Shown one piece after another: positions 6,405-14,450 of a stretch of DNA of 16,270 bases. The stretch is from assembly GCA_002506745.1 (NCBI GenBank), contig DAYE01000026.1, positions 1 through 16,270 on the forward strand. The letters are read 5' to 3'. Source of the stretch: Euryarchaeota archaeon UBA33 (GTDB taxonomy: Archaea > Thermoplasmatota > E2 > DHVEG-1). The translations under genes were made by a program, and so were the position numbers. The notes under the pieces were generated by a model. The model was not told the DNA's origin. It was given only the letters and a program-made list of their open reading frames with translations, and made no database searches. Positions within the stretch are counted from its first letter, which is position 1. Each line of letters begins with the position of its first letter.

Positions 6405-8315
6405 ATGACCGTTGATGATGTTTTAGCAGATATACGAGGCAAGATACGAAGTTCCATACCAGCAAGTGTTGACATCTCCGATGTAGAATTCGAAGGCGCA
6501 CTTCTGGTTATTTACACAAAGACACCAGATAAATTTGCCAATAATAAGGATTTAGTAAAGAACATGGCAAAAAGTCTGCAGAAACGTATTGTGGTTCGTC
6601 CTGATCCTTCGGTTCTTACTGATATTGATATTGCGGAAAAGAAAATCCGACTGATTATCCCAAAAGAAGCAGAGATAACAAATATCTATTTTCAACCTGA
6701 TGTCGGCGAGGTCACCATTGAGGCGTTAAAACCCGGTGCTGCGATCGGGCGCGAAGGCCAACTCTTAAACGAGATACGCAAAAAAATTAACTGGGCGCCC
6801 AGTATCGTGCGAGCACCACCGATTCAATCAAAAACCGTGCAGGAGATACGCGGGTACCTCCGCTCGATGAGCGATGAACGAAAAGATATTCTTAGGAAAA
6901 TCGGTCGGAAGATTCATCGTGGCGGTTCAACAGGAGAAAAATACATCCGTATGATCGCGCTTGGCGGATTCCGCGAGGTCGGTCGGTCCTGTTCGATGTT
7001 ACATACCCAGGATAGCAAAGTATTGATCGACTGTGGTATTGATGTTTCATCGGAGAACAACGGATCACCGTATATTCATATGCCTGAGGTCCTCCCTTTA
7101 GAGCAAATCGATGCTGTGGTCATTACCCATGCCCATCTTGACCATTGTGGGCTTGTCCCAATCCTGTACAAATACGGATATGATGGTCCCATCTATTGCA
7201 CGCCACCGACACGAGACCTGATGACTCTGCTTCAGATGGATTACATCAAGGTAGCGGCGGCAGATGCAAAAAAGGTTCCATACTCCTCTGAGAATATCCG
7301 CAATGTGATTAAACATTGCATCGTCATGGGGTATGGGGATACAACCGATATCACCCCAGATATCCGACTCACGTTCCATAACGCGGGTCACATCCTTGGT
7401 TCCTCTATCTGTCATTTCCATATCGGTGATGGGTTATACAACATTGCGTTCTCCGGCGATATTAAGTTTGAACGCACCTGGTTGTTCAACCCAGCTATCA
7501 ACCATTTCCCTCGTGCAGAAGCCCTTGTCATTGAATCAACCTATGGGGGACATGACGACTTCCAGCCGAGCAGGAAAGAGGCGACAGACCGGTTGAAAGA
7601 TATCATACGTACTTCGATGAAGAAAAAAGGAAAGGTCCTTGTTCCTGTGTTTGCTGTCGGGCGAAGCCAGGAGGTCATGATAGTCCTGGAGAATCTTGTA
7701 AAGATGAAAGAAATCCCGGAAGTCCCCGTTTATCTTGATGGGATGATCTGGGAAGCGACCGCGATTCATACTGCGTACCCAGAGTATTTGAACAACAAGC
7801 TCAGGACCCAGATATTCCAGCAGGGGGATAATCCCTTGCTCTCTGAGATTTTCAAACGCGTCGATAGCGGTGATATGCGGGAAAAGATACTTGGGGCGAA
7901 AGACCCTTGTGTGGTGCTTGCGACGAGTGGTATGATGAACGGCGGCCCGGTCATGGAGTACTTTAAACACTGGTGTGGAGAAGCTAAAAACACTCTGGTG
8001 TTCGTCGGGTATCAAGCAGAGGGAACCATTGGCAGACGGATTCAACGTGGTGCAAAGGAAATCCCTATGAATGTAGGAGGCAACATCGTCAGCCTGCCAG
8101 TTGAGATGAACGTGGAGACCTGTGATGGTTTCTCTGGGCATAGCGACCGGCGGCAACTTGTCGGGTTCATTAACAACATGTCGCCACGTCCTGAACGGGT
8201 CGTGTTTGGGCATGGTGAAGAATCAAAATGCGTGGATCTGTCATCAACCATCCATAAACGACTGAACATGAACACCGCAGCACCCTTCAACCTGGAAGCC
8301 ATCCGATTCGTTTAA
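6405..8315 (+). CDS. aCPSF1/FttA: KH-domain beta-CASP ribonuclease, transcription termination factor
   Basis: Archaeal homolog of the CPSF73 cleavage nuclease. In other archaea this family (aCPSF1, FttA) cleaves nascent RNA at U-rich sites and ends transcription. The 636-residue protein has an N-terminal KH region (about 1-180, with GREGQ at 115-119). The metallo-beta-lactamase core follows, with HAHLDHCG at 242-249, NAGHILGSS at 327-334 and SGDIKFER at 350-357. The beta-CASP part carries motif A IESTYG (376-381), ATSGMMNGGP (506-515), motif B GFSGHSD (575-581) and motif C VFGHGEES (600-607). All metal-binding positions look intact. AGGG at 6395-6398 can serve as ribosome site for the ATG at 6405. 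It follows psmB by 79 bases and runs toward priS, separated from it by a hairpin. Confidence 0.95.
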   Translation: MTVDDVLADIRGKIRSSIPASVDISDVEFEGALLVIYTKTPDKFANNKDLVKNMAKSLQKRIVVRPDPSVLTDIDIAEKKIRLIIPKEAEITNIYFQPDVGEVTIEALKPGAAIGREGQLLNEIRKKINWAPSIVRAPPIQSKTVQEIRGYLRSMSDERKDILRKIGRKIHRGGSTGEKYIRMIALGGFREVGRSCSMLHTQDSKVLIDCGIDVSSENNGSPYIHMPEVLPLEQIDAVVITHAHLDHCGLVPILYKYGYDGPIYCTPPTRDLMTLLQMDYIKVAAADAKKVPYSSENIRNVIKHCIVMGYGDTTDITPDIRLTFHNAGHILGSSICHFHIGDGLYNIAFSGDIKFERTWLFNPAINHFPRAEALVIESTYGGHDDFQPSRKEATDRLKDIIRTSMKKKGKVLVPVFAVGRSQEVMIVLENLVKMKEIPEVPVYLDGMIWEATAIHTAYPEYLNNKLRTQIFQQGDNPLLSEIFKRVDSGDMREKILGAKDPCVVLATSGMMNGGPVMEYFKHWCGEAKNTLVFVGYQAEGTIGRRIQRGAKEIPMNVGGNIVSLPVEMNVETCDGFSGHSDRRQLVGFINNMSPRPERVVFGHGEESKCVDLSSTIHKRLNMNTAAPFNLEAIRFV

Positions 8316-8351
8316 ACACATCCCTTTTTTATACAGATTGGGACGTGTTTA
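8313..8351. terminator. Hairpin between convergent aCPSF1 and priS
   Basis: The arms at 8313-8324 (from the aCPSF1 stop codon, ending ATCCC) and 8340-8351 (starting GGGAC) pair over 12 positions. There is one A-C mismatch in plus-strand RNA, which becomes a G-U pair in minus-strand RNA. The loop holds a T6 run at 8325-8330. The 57-base spacer lies between two converging genes, so a bidirectional terminator is the likely role. Confidence 0.5.
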
Positions 8352-8372
8352 CACATAAAAGAAATAAAAGAT

Positions 8373-9563
8373 CTACAGGGGGGTTGCTGCTTTTCGTCCT
8401 ATGAGAAAGACCGCCAGGTAGGTTGGGACCTCTTGAGCTCCTTCTTCTACATGATAGCTCTGATTCTTCATGTCGATAGAAACCTCTTTTTGTACAAGAA
8501 TCTGCACTGGGTCATCTGGTAAAACGACTGCATCTTGGAGAGGGTCAAAGTCTTTTAAATCATTCACTTCGATTTTCACGACCTTAAACCCAGTCTTCCC
8601 ATGCAGTGATGATGGCAAACGGATGAGTCGTTTCACATCACAGGTGACCGGCTCATCGGTCTCACCAGCACTGAGAGAAACCGCTGTTTTTCGTAACGCA
8701 CTATTTAAAAAAAACTTCCGGATGGTCTTTGACTGATCAAGCAACCCGTCTTTAATCCGTCTCATCCGTTCCTCTGAAAGCTCCTGAACAAGTCGTTCCG
8801 CATCATGCGCACTGACCCCATATTCCTCTAATTTTTTCTCAGGATTCTCACTTTTTTTGATTTCATTGACTAGTTCAATGATCCCCCGACTAATCCTGCC
8901 TTTCCACCCATCCTGATCCGGCGTCGGCATCTTGAGACTTTTTCCACCAGCAAACGAAAAAGGCCCATAGCTTTTTCTACTGGTTACCTGCTCATGAAAC
9001 ATAAGAGTATCCTGCAGGTCACGACCCGTGATATAATCAACAATCTCTCGTCGTTCGTTACTATCTAAATCAAAAATCGCAGGGTCCTTCACATGACAAT
9101 GATATCCTCTTCCTCCACTGAAATAAAGTTCCATATGTTTTTCTTTAAACCCAAAATCACCAAGTAAAAACTCATGGATCAATTTAACAAATTCTTTTTT
9201 CACTTCAACAAGCGATTCGACATACCCCATTTTTTCCGCGTTTGGCAGGTGATCAGAATCCAAATCGAAGATTAATTCAGCACCCATCCATAGTTTGTCA
9301 GGCATTTTCGCTGCATCCGGGTGCTGATAATACGCCGATGAATAATACGCATGCTGAGGAGCTCGTTCCTCAAGGAAATTCCAAATCATCTCTCGTTTCT
9401 CAAAACCCAGGTGTCGGACCATCCCTTTTCCACCAAAAAGGAGGAAAGCAAATTCCCTACGTCCAAAACGATCCGGAAGCTCTATCTTATTCGATTCATA
9501 ATAGGTCTGAAACGTGCTTTTGAGAAATTCCATTGATTTTTCTACTGAATTTTCATTTCCCAT
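8373..9563 (-). CDS. priS: DNA primase small (catalytic) subunit
   Basis: Catalytic subunit of the archaeal/eukaryotic-type primase, which makes primers with the large subunit PriL (not in the window). Of 396 residues, the two metal-binding aspartates are D100 and D102 in IFDLDSD, SGGRGYHCHV spans about 149-158, and the third catalytic Asp is D309 in CDVKRLIRLPSSLHGKTG, a hallmark segment. The region 220-280 is helical and charged, consistent with the variable insertion of this family. The length is slightly above the usual 330-380 residues. The start codon at 9563 faces the orc1 promoter; a TATA-like ATTATAC on the minus strand at 9598-9592 would give a nearly leaderless mRNA. The 3' end faces aCPSF1 across a hairpin. 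Confidence 0.96.
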   Translation of the reverse strand: MGNENSVEKSMEFLKSTFQTYYESNKIELPDRFGRREFAFLLFGGKGMVRHLGFEKREMIWNFLEERAPQHAYYSSAYYQHPDAAKMPDKLWMGAELIFDLDSDHLPNAEKMGYVESLVEVKKEFVKLIHEFLLGDFGFKEKHMELYFSGGRGYHCHVKDPAIFDLDSNERREIVDYITGRDLQDTLMFHEQVTSRKSYGPFSFAGGKSLKMPTPDQDGWKGRISRGIIELVNEIKKSENPEKKLEEYGVSAHDAERLVQELSEERMRRIKDGLLDQSKTIRKFFLNSALRKTAVSLSAGETDEPVTCDVKRLIRLPSSLHGKTGFKVVKIEVNDLKDFDPLQDAVVLPDDPVQILVQKEVSIDMKNQSYHVEEGAQEVPTYLAVFLIGRKAATPL

Positions 9564-9591
9564 GGTAAGAAATCACAATGTCATACTGGTG

Positions 9592-9629
9592 TATAATCTT
9601 TATCCATATAAGGAGATAAAGTTTTATTA
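9592..9629. promoter_or_regulatory. Divergent promoters of priS and orc1
   Basis: The 88-base gap holds TTTTATTA at 9622-9629, about 27 bases before the orc1 ATG at 9652, and on the other strand ATTATAC at 9598-9592, about 30 bases before the priS ATG. Both mRNAs would be leaderless or nearly so. I looked for ORB-type origin repeats in this gap and saw none. Confidence 0.5.
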
Positions 9630-9651
9630 ACAGCAGGCATTACCCTGTGCT

Positions 9652-10830
9652 ATGGGTAGTATTATTGAAGATGAGTTGTTCTCATCGTCTGTCATTAAGG
9701 ATCTGCATGCGCTTGATTTTGATTACATCCCAACCGAGCTACCCCATAGAACCGAACAACTGAAAAAACTTGCTCAGATGTTCAAACCTGTTTTTGTCAA
9801 TATCGCACAAAATGCGCTTATCCGGGGGCCTGTCGGAACCGGTAAAACAGCGATGACGAAATATTTCTGTCAGTCGCTTGTTCAAATCGCACGAAAACAA
9901 GGCAAGATACTCGAATACGTTCATATCAATTGTCGGAAACGATCCACTGATGCGATGGTCCTCCTTGGTATCTTGAATCATTTTGATGCACGGTTCCCTG
10001 ACCGAGGTTTTTCGGTGCAGGAAATGTTGCAAGTTCTTCGTACGCACCTCCAGCGGAAAGAATCGCAACTCCTTCTTGTGCTTGATGAGGTTGATGCGTT
10101 GGTAAAAAAAGGAAAATCGAATCTGATTTACGATCTCACCAGGTTCAATGATGAGACCACAAAAACAGGGAATTCCGTCTCTGTTATCATGATTTCGCAA
10201 AAGGATGTTTTCACCGAGCTGGAAGCAGCAGCGCTCAGCACGTTTAAACGCAGCAACAACATCGTCTTGGAGAAATATACCCGTGATGAGTTGTATGATA
10301 TCATACAACAACGAGTGCGGCTTGCATTCCATGCAAACACCGTCCGTGCTGAGAGTATCGACCTCATCGCTGATATCGCCAGTGAATATGGAGACGCGCG
10401 ATTTTCCATAGAACTCCTGTGGAAGGCAGGCATGTACGCTGATGAGAAACACGTAAAACAGGTGATACCTGAACATGTCCGTGTCGCAAAAGCAGAAACT
10501 TACTCGGTTGTTACTGAAACAAAACTAAAGAATCTAGGGAAGCATCAATTACTTACGTTACTCTCAATCGCCAAACGATTACAAAAGGAGGAGGCAGCGT
10601 ATGCAAACACAGGGGAGGTGGAGAAAACCTATGCGATTACCTGTGAGGAGTATTCTGAGGACGCACGGGCGCATACGATGTTTTGGGGTTATCTCAAAGA
10701 AATCGAGCTCGCAGGGTTCATCAGGGTAAAGCCTTCAGGGCCCGGCCAGGTGGGGAACTCGCAGTTTATCTCGCTTCCAGACATCCCTGCTGAGGTTTTA
10801 CGCAGTAAATTAGAGCAGCTTCTCGCATAG
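9652..10830 (+). CDS. Orc1/Cdc6 family replication initiator
   Basis: AAA+ ATPase that binds replication origins and loads MCM. The 392-residue protein has Walker A GPVGTGKT at 59-66, Walker B LLLVLDEVDAL at 140-150 with D145 and E146, a sensor-1 region around VIMISQK and a sensor-2-like stretch GDARFSIELLWKAG. The last 100 residues (from about 290) carry a winged-helix domain ending with the wing GPGQVGNSQF. It is more divergent than the main Orc1 paralogs, for example in the sensor-2 segment, which often reads GDARRALDLL, so it may be a secondary paralog. The TATA box is placed for a leaderless start at 9652. It is divergent from priS, and its last 21 bases overlap the 3' end of the converging glycosylase gene. 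Confidence 0.93.
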   Translation: MGSIIEDELFSSSVIKDLHALDFDYIPTELPHRTEQLKKLAQMFKPVFVNIAQNALIRGPVGTGKTAMTKYFCQSLVQIARKQGKILEYVHINCRKRSTDAMVLLGILNHFDARFPDRGFSVQEMLQVLRTHLQRKESQLLLVLDEVDALVKKGKSNLIYDLTRFNDETTKTGNSVSVIMISQKDVFTELEAAALSTFKRSNNIVLEKYTRDELYDIIQQRVRLAFHANTVRAESIDLIADIASEYGDARFSIELLWKAGMYADEKHVKQVIPEHVRVAKAETYSVVTETKLKNLGKHQLLTLLSIAKRLQKEEAAYANTGEVEKTYAITCEEYSEDARAHTMFWGYLKEIELAGFIRVKPSGPGQVGNSQFISLPDIPAEVLRSKLEQLLA

Positions 10831-11511
10831 ATGGTTTAGGGGACAGATGCTGCAGTTTGGTTTTTTCTTCCAACAGTACTGTTTTGCTAGTTCCACGAGG
10901 AGCGCATGAAATTCTTTGTAGGCGGGTATTCGTCCTTTTTCAGGGATTGTTGATGAAAGATTGTTTTCGAAAAATTGTTGAATGTCATCATACGAATTAC
11001 TCAATACAGGGAACGGGAACCGGTGGCAAATCCTTTTTGTATACGCATCAACCACAAAAACGAGATGATCCCCGGAATACAAAAGAATCGAATCCGCTGT
11101 TTCAGGGCCGATTCCTGGCATGGATAATAACTCATGACGGATTTCAGATGTATCTCGTGAGAAAAACCTCTGCAGATCCCCGCCGTATTTTTTTTCAAGA
11201 TATGATGCGAAGAGCTTCAGACGCTGTGCCTTTTGGTTGAAGAACCCGGAGGGTTGTATCATGGTTTTGAGGTTTTTTTCCTCTGCATGGATCATAGCAG
11301 GGATGGTCAAGATGTTTTGTTTCTTGAGATTTTCAAGTGCTTTTTCAACGTTCGTCCAGGCTGTATTCTGAGTAAGAATTGCTCCTATGATGATTTCAAA
11401 ACGAGGGTCGCTGTGTTGTCTCTGATGGTACTTCCAATCGACAGGCCACCAGTATTGATGCCCAAAAGTATCTAATAAAAGCTTATAGAGATTCTTTGGT
11501 GAGGTCGCCAT
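10810..11511 (-). CDS. Endonuclease III-like HhH-GPD DNA glycosylase with [4Fe-4S] cluster
   Basis: Predicted base-excision repair glycosylase of 233 residues. ILTQNTAWTNVEKAL (about 45-59) is the conserved N-terminal helix. The helix-hairpin-helix is MPGIGPETADSILLY at 131-145. The catalytic Asp is D155 in VVDAYTKR. C213, C220, C223 and C229 match the C-x6-C-x2-C-x5-C iron-sulfur loop. The lysine that gives endonuclease III its lyase activity is replaced by Glu137, so a monofunctional glycosylase, for instance of the MagIII alkyl-base type, is more likely than a true Nth. It is the third gene of a minus-strand set, starting 20 bases after the fchA stop, with GGATGAG upstream as a weak ribosome site. 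Its 3' end overlaps orc1 tail-to-tail by 21 bases. Confidence 0.88.
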   Translation of the reverse strand: MATSPKNLYKLLLDTFGHQYWWPVDWKYHQRQHSDPRFEIIIGAILTQNTAWTNVEKALENLKKQNILTIPAMIHAEEKNLKTMIQPSGFFNQKAQRLKLFASYLEKKYGGDLQRFFSRDTSEIRHELLSMPGIGPETADSILLYSGDHLVFVVDAYTKRICHRFPFPVLSNSYDDIQQFFENNLSSTIPEKGRIPAYKEFHALLVELAKQYCWKKKPNCSICPLNHLCEKLL

Positions 11512-11531
11512 CGCAGCTCATCCTAGCTGTA

Positions 11532-12161
11532 TTATAGGTTTTTTTCGACGATACCAAGGATTTCAGACGATTTTTGCATCGCGTTTTGCAGTAATTCATG
11601 CAGCTCGGTCGAAACCTGAGCAACATAGTCGGTGTCCTTTATAGATCTCAGATTAATACGGACATTCAACATCGCGGCCTGCACCCCGGTCTGTGCCATC
11701 AAGGCTGAAACTGCAGCATCACTGATCGAACTTTTGTTTCCCTTTACTGCGACGATGTGTGCGACATCAAGAATCTCAACACATTTTCGTGCGGTCTCCA
11801 AAGGTACTTCAGCTGCTTGTTTAAAAGCGGTTTGCATAGCGTTTCTTCTCTGCTCCTTTTGATCCTCTGTCTCTTTTGGCATTTTTAATGCTTTCATGAC
11901 TTCATTAAACGCATCGGTATCCTTATCAATAAGATCCGTGAGGTCCTTTCTGAGTTCTTCGCTTTTCTCAAGGATCCCATGTATCTCGTCCTGTACTTTT
12001 TCATAGCCTTGTTTTCCTCTTGTGAGGTTACACACCATTGACGATAACGCAGCCCCTAGAGCCCCTGATAACGCAGCAACACTGCCGCCCCCTGGTGCCG
12101 GGCTGCTTGAAGCGACCTCATCAAGGAACATTTTTATATTCTGTTTTACGAGTTTTGTCAT
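11532..12161 (-). CDS. fchA: Formimino-THF cyclodeaminase / methenyl-THF cyclohydrolase family
   Basis: Cyclodeaminase-fold protein of 209 residues. It is expected to convert 5-formimino-tetrahydrofolate to 5,10-methenyl-tetrahydrofolate and ammonia, and may also act as a methenyl-THF cyclohydrolase. The hallmark SPAPGGGSVAALSGALGAAL spans residues 20-39; the rest is helical, with a charged middle region. It corresponds to the C-terminal half of mammalian FTCD and is encoded here as a separate gene right after the formiminotransferase. The ATG at 12161 was chosen because GTGATC, complementary to the 16S 3' end, lies just upstream; a GTG at 12170 overlapping the ftcD stop would add three residues. 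The two genes are therefore very likely translationally coupled. Which of the two activities dominates cannot be read from the sequence. Confidence 0.88.
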   Translation of the reverse strand: MTKLVKQNIKMFLDEVASSSPAPGGGSVAALSGALGAALSSMVCNLTRGKQGYEKVQDEIHGILEKSEELRKDLTDLIDKDTDAFNEVMKALKMPKETEDQKEQRRNAMQTAFKQAAEVPLETARKCVEILDVAHIVAVKGNKSSISDAAVSALMAQTGVQAAMLNVRINLRSIKDTDYVAQVSTELHELLQNAMQKSSEILGIVEKNL

Positions 12162-12166
12162 GGGGA

Positions 12167-13075
12167 TCACTTCTTTATCTCTAACAATCGTTTTTCTAAC
12201 ACCTGGTCTACAGTGAATTTCTCAAGACGGAGGTAATGATTTATGCTATCAACCAATGCTTCTAACGGCAGTAACCCGACGATCTCGCTACCGATGACTG
12301 GAACTCCGAACCGCTCTGCTTCGTTTTTTATGGTCTCAAACACACGATAGATCGATGTTTTTTGATAGTTCGTCAGATTCATGGAGACCTGAACGATGCC
12401 TTTTTCTTTGATCTCAAATCCTTTTGCTTTCACGTATCGGAATCCACCACTACTATGACGTACTATTTTTGCTATCTCATCTGCGATCTTTATGTTCGTT
12501 GTACCGAGATTGACGTTGAATGCGATAAGGAAAAAGCGTGCTCCGACAGCGGTCGCTCCAGCGGTTGGATGCATCTTATTTGGGCCATAGTCAGGTACTT
12601 TCTCAGGGTTTTTCCCTATCTCGGCTTTAAGTCCTTCGTATTCCCCTCGTCGTACATCAGCAAGGTTTCGTCGGTCTTCTCGTTTCGCTGCCTCTTCGTA
12701 CAGGTAACAGGGGACATTGGTTTTCTGTGAGAATTCCTTTGCAAAGTCATTGGCAAGCTGGACACATTCGCTCATACCAACCTCCGCGATTGGGATGAAC
12801 GGGACGACGTCGATTGCTCCCATGCGCGGGTGCTCCCCCTTGTGTTTATTCATGTCGATGAGTTCAACGCATTTCAGAGCGATTTCTAACACAACTACCT
12901 TGATTGCTTCAGGAGAACCAATCAAGGTGACATCGGTTCGGTTATGATCTGAATCAGGGCTAAAATCTAGCAATGTGACTTCTGGATGATTCTGTATTAA
13001 TGCATGAATCGTGTCGATCGTGTGTTTATTTTTTCCTTCACTGAAATTTGGAACACATTCAATGAGCCGTGCCAT
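12167..13075 (-). CDS. ftcD: Glutamate formiminotransferase
   Basis: Transfers the formimino group of N-formimino-L-glutamate, the product of histidine breakdown, to tetrahydrofolate, releasing glutamate. The 302-residue length equals the transferase half of FTCD. It begins RLIECVPNFSEGKN and carries SPDSDHNRTDVTLIG near 39-53, the catalytic His82 in KGEHPRMGAIDVVPF, GARFFLIAFNVNLGTT near 177-192 and a C-terminal GSEIVGLLPLEAL. GGTGA at 13086-13082 is a ribosome site six bases before the ATG at 13075. It is first in the minus-strand set with fchA and the DNA glycosylase, and divergent from hutI across 58 bases. This arrangement supports a histidine-catabolic role and implies that the organism uses a folate-type C1 carrier. 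Confidence 0.94.
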   Translation of the reverse strand: MARLIECVPNFSEGKNKHTIDTIHALIQNHPEVTLLDFSPDSDHNRTDVTLIGSPEAIKVVVLEIALKCVELIDMNKHKGEHPRMGAIDVVPFIPIAEVGMSECVQLANDFAKEFSQKTNVPCYLYEEAAKREDRRNLADVRRGEYEGLKAEIGKNPEKVPDYGPNKMHPTAGATAVGARFFLIAFNVNLGTTNIKIADEIAKIVRHSSGGFRYVKAKGFEIKEKGIVQVSMNLTNYQKTSIYRVFETIKNEAERFGVPVIGSEIVGLLPLEALVDSINHYLRLEKFTVDQVLEKRLLEIKK

Positions 13076-13133
13076 AGGTGGTCACCGTAAACCTTAATCA
13101 AGAGTCCTTCATTTAACCATTTGGGAACATCCT
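13076..13133. promoter_or_regulatory. Divergent promoter region of ftcD and hutI
   Basis: The 58-base spacer holds the ftcD ribosome site (GGTGA on the minus strand) and AT-rich elements at 13093-13098 and 13111-13116 that could act as TATA boxes in either direction. None is strong. A shared regulator site is possible, but no convincing operator repeat is seen. Confidence 0.35.
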
Positions 13134-14351
13134 ATGGAATCCGTTGATCTGCTTATCACCCATGCAAGTGAACTGCTCACGTTAAAAGGCCCAAAAAAAC
13201 CACGGATACGAGAACAGATGAAGAACCTTGGTATCATAAAAAACGGGTCTCTTGCCATAAAAGATGGTCAGATTGTTGATGTTGGAAGGAATCTTCGCTA
13301 CAAGCCGGAAACCACTCTAGATGCTGCTGGGAAACTTGTTATGCCTGGATTTGTGGATCCTCATACCCATGTGGTGTTTGCAGGGTCGCGTGAGTTTGAG
13401 TTGGACTTGAAGCTCGCTGGTGTTCCGTATATGGAGATCCTCCGGCGTGGTGGAGGGATTTTCTATACCGTGGAAAAGACACGGAAAGCCTCTCCAACGC
13501 AACTGCTGGTACAAAGCAAGAAACGTCTTGATACAATGCTTCGACATGGTACCACCTCATGCGAGGCGAAAACCGGGTATGGACTTGATGTTGAAAATGA
13601 ACTAAAGCTGTTGAAGGTTCAGAAAAAACTACAAGGATCTCATCCAATGGAGCTTGTTTCGACGTTCCTGGGCGCGCATGCGATTCCAGAACAAATGGAT
13701 GGAGACGATTACGTTCAAACCATCCTTCATGAGATGCTGCCGAAAACCAAGGGTCTCGCACGGTTCTGCGATGTGTTCTGTGAAAAAGGAGTTTTTACCG
13801 TTGAACAGACAAGGAAAATCCTTGAGGCCGGCAAGCAGTATGGTCTTGTTCCGAAGATTCATGCTGACGAGATAGTCAATACTGGGGGAGCAACCTTAGC
13901 TGCCGAGGTTGGTGCGATCAGTGCTGATCATTTGCTACGGTCTTCTGAAGCTGGTTTACAGGCGATGGCCAGAAATCATGTGACAGGGGTACTTCTTCCG
14001 GGGACTCCTTTTTGTATGATGATGCAACGCTATGCACCAGCACGGAAGATCATTGGCTTAGGTGTTCCTGTTGCGTTGGGAACTGATTTAAACCCGAATT
14101 GTTGGACCGAAAATATGCAATTAATCATACAGCTTGCGTGTCTGAATATGAAGATGACCCCTGCAGAAGCAATCACCGCAGCGACGTTTAACGCTGCATG
14201 TGCGATTGGAGTAAATAACAGAGTCGGCAGCCTTGAGAAAGGAAAACAAGCGGATCTGCTTATCCTTGATTGTCCAAGTCATCAGTTCCTCCCCTATCAT
14301 TTCGGAGTAAATTTAGTTGAAACCGTGATAAAAAAAGGTGAAATCTTCTAA
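13134..14351 (+). CDS. hutI: Imidazolonepropionase
   Basis: Amidohydrolase that opens 4-imidazolone-5-propionate to N-formimino-L-glutamate, the third step of histidine degradation, in the cytosol. In 405 residues the metal ligands appear in family order: H77 and H79 in DPHTHVVFAGSRE, H243 in KIHADEI and D318 in GTDLNPNCWTENMQ. YMEILRRGGGIFYTVEKTR (99-117) and GTTSCEAKTGYGLD (139-152) are characteristic of HutI rather than other amidohydrolases. The product is the substrate of the glutamate formiminotransferase encoded divergently next to it. Histidase (hutH) and urocanase (hutU) must be elsewhere. The start at 13134 is the first ATG in frame and fits the family N terminus. A T7 run 10 bases after the stop is a probable terminator. 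Confidence 0.96.
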   Translation: MESVDLLITHASELLTLKGPKKPRIREQMKNLGIIKNGSLAIKDGQIVDVGRNLRYKPETTLDAAGKLVMPGFVDPHTHVVFAGSREFELDLKLAGVPYMEILRRGGGIFYTVEKTRKASPTQLLVQSKKRLDTMLRHGTTSCEAKTGYGLDVENELKLLKVQKKLQGSHPMELVSTFLGAHAIPEQMDGDDYVQTILHEMLPKTKGLARFCDVFCEKGVFTVEQTRKILEAGKQYGLVPKIHADEIVNTGGATLAAEVGAISADHLLRSSEAGLQAMARNHVTGVLLPGTPFCMMMQRYAPARKIIGLGVPVALGTDLNPNCWTENMQLIIQLACLNMKMTPAEAITAATFNAACAIGVNNRVGSLEKGKQADLLILDCPSHQFLPYHFGVNLVETVIKKGEIF

Positions 14352-14352
14352 T

Positions 14353-14368
14353 TTTCCTGTATTTTTTT
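14353..14368 (+). terminator. T-tract terminator of hutI
   Basis: Two T-runs, TTTT at 14352-14355 and T7 at 14362-14368, directly follow the hutI stop. Such U-tracts are sufficient for archaeal termination; no stem precedes them. Confidence 0.5.
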
Positions 14369-14420
14369 GCTCGTAAAAAGAATAATATAATACAAGATGA
14401 TAATTATCTGTAGAGAAATA

Positions 14421-14429
14421 TTTTAAAAA
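14421..14429 (+). promoter_or_regulatory. TATA box of the secreted-protein gene
   Basis: TTTTAAAAA is centred 26 bases before the ATG at 14451, which predicts a leaderless mRNA. No Shine-Dalgarno-like sequence lies close to this ATG. Confidence 0.55.
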
Positions 14430-14450
14430 AGTGGGGGTTTGTTCCTCGTT

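Noticed and set aside
7536..8213. 225-codon open frame antisense to the aCPSF1 gene
   Set aside because: It is fully embedded in a strongly conserved nuclease gene on the other strand and lacks any domain or promoter.
9739..10476. 245-codon open frame antisense to orc1
   Set aside because: The product has no recognisable motif and lies entirely opposite the clear AAA+ coding region; it is a shadow of the codon bias of orc1.
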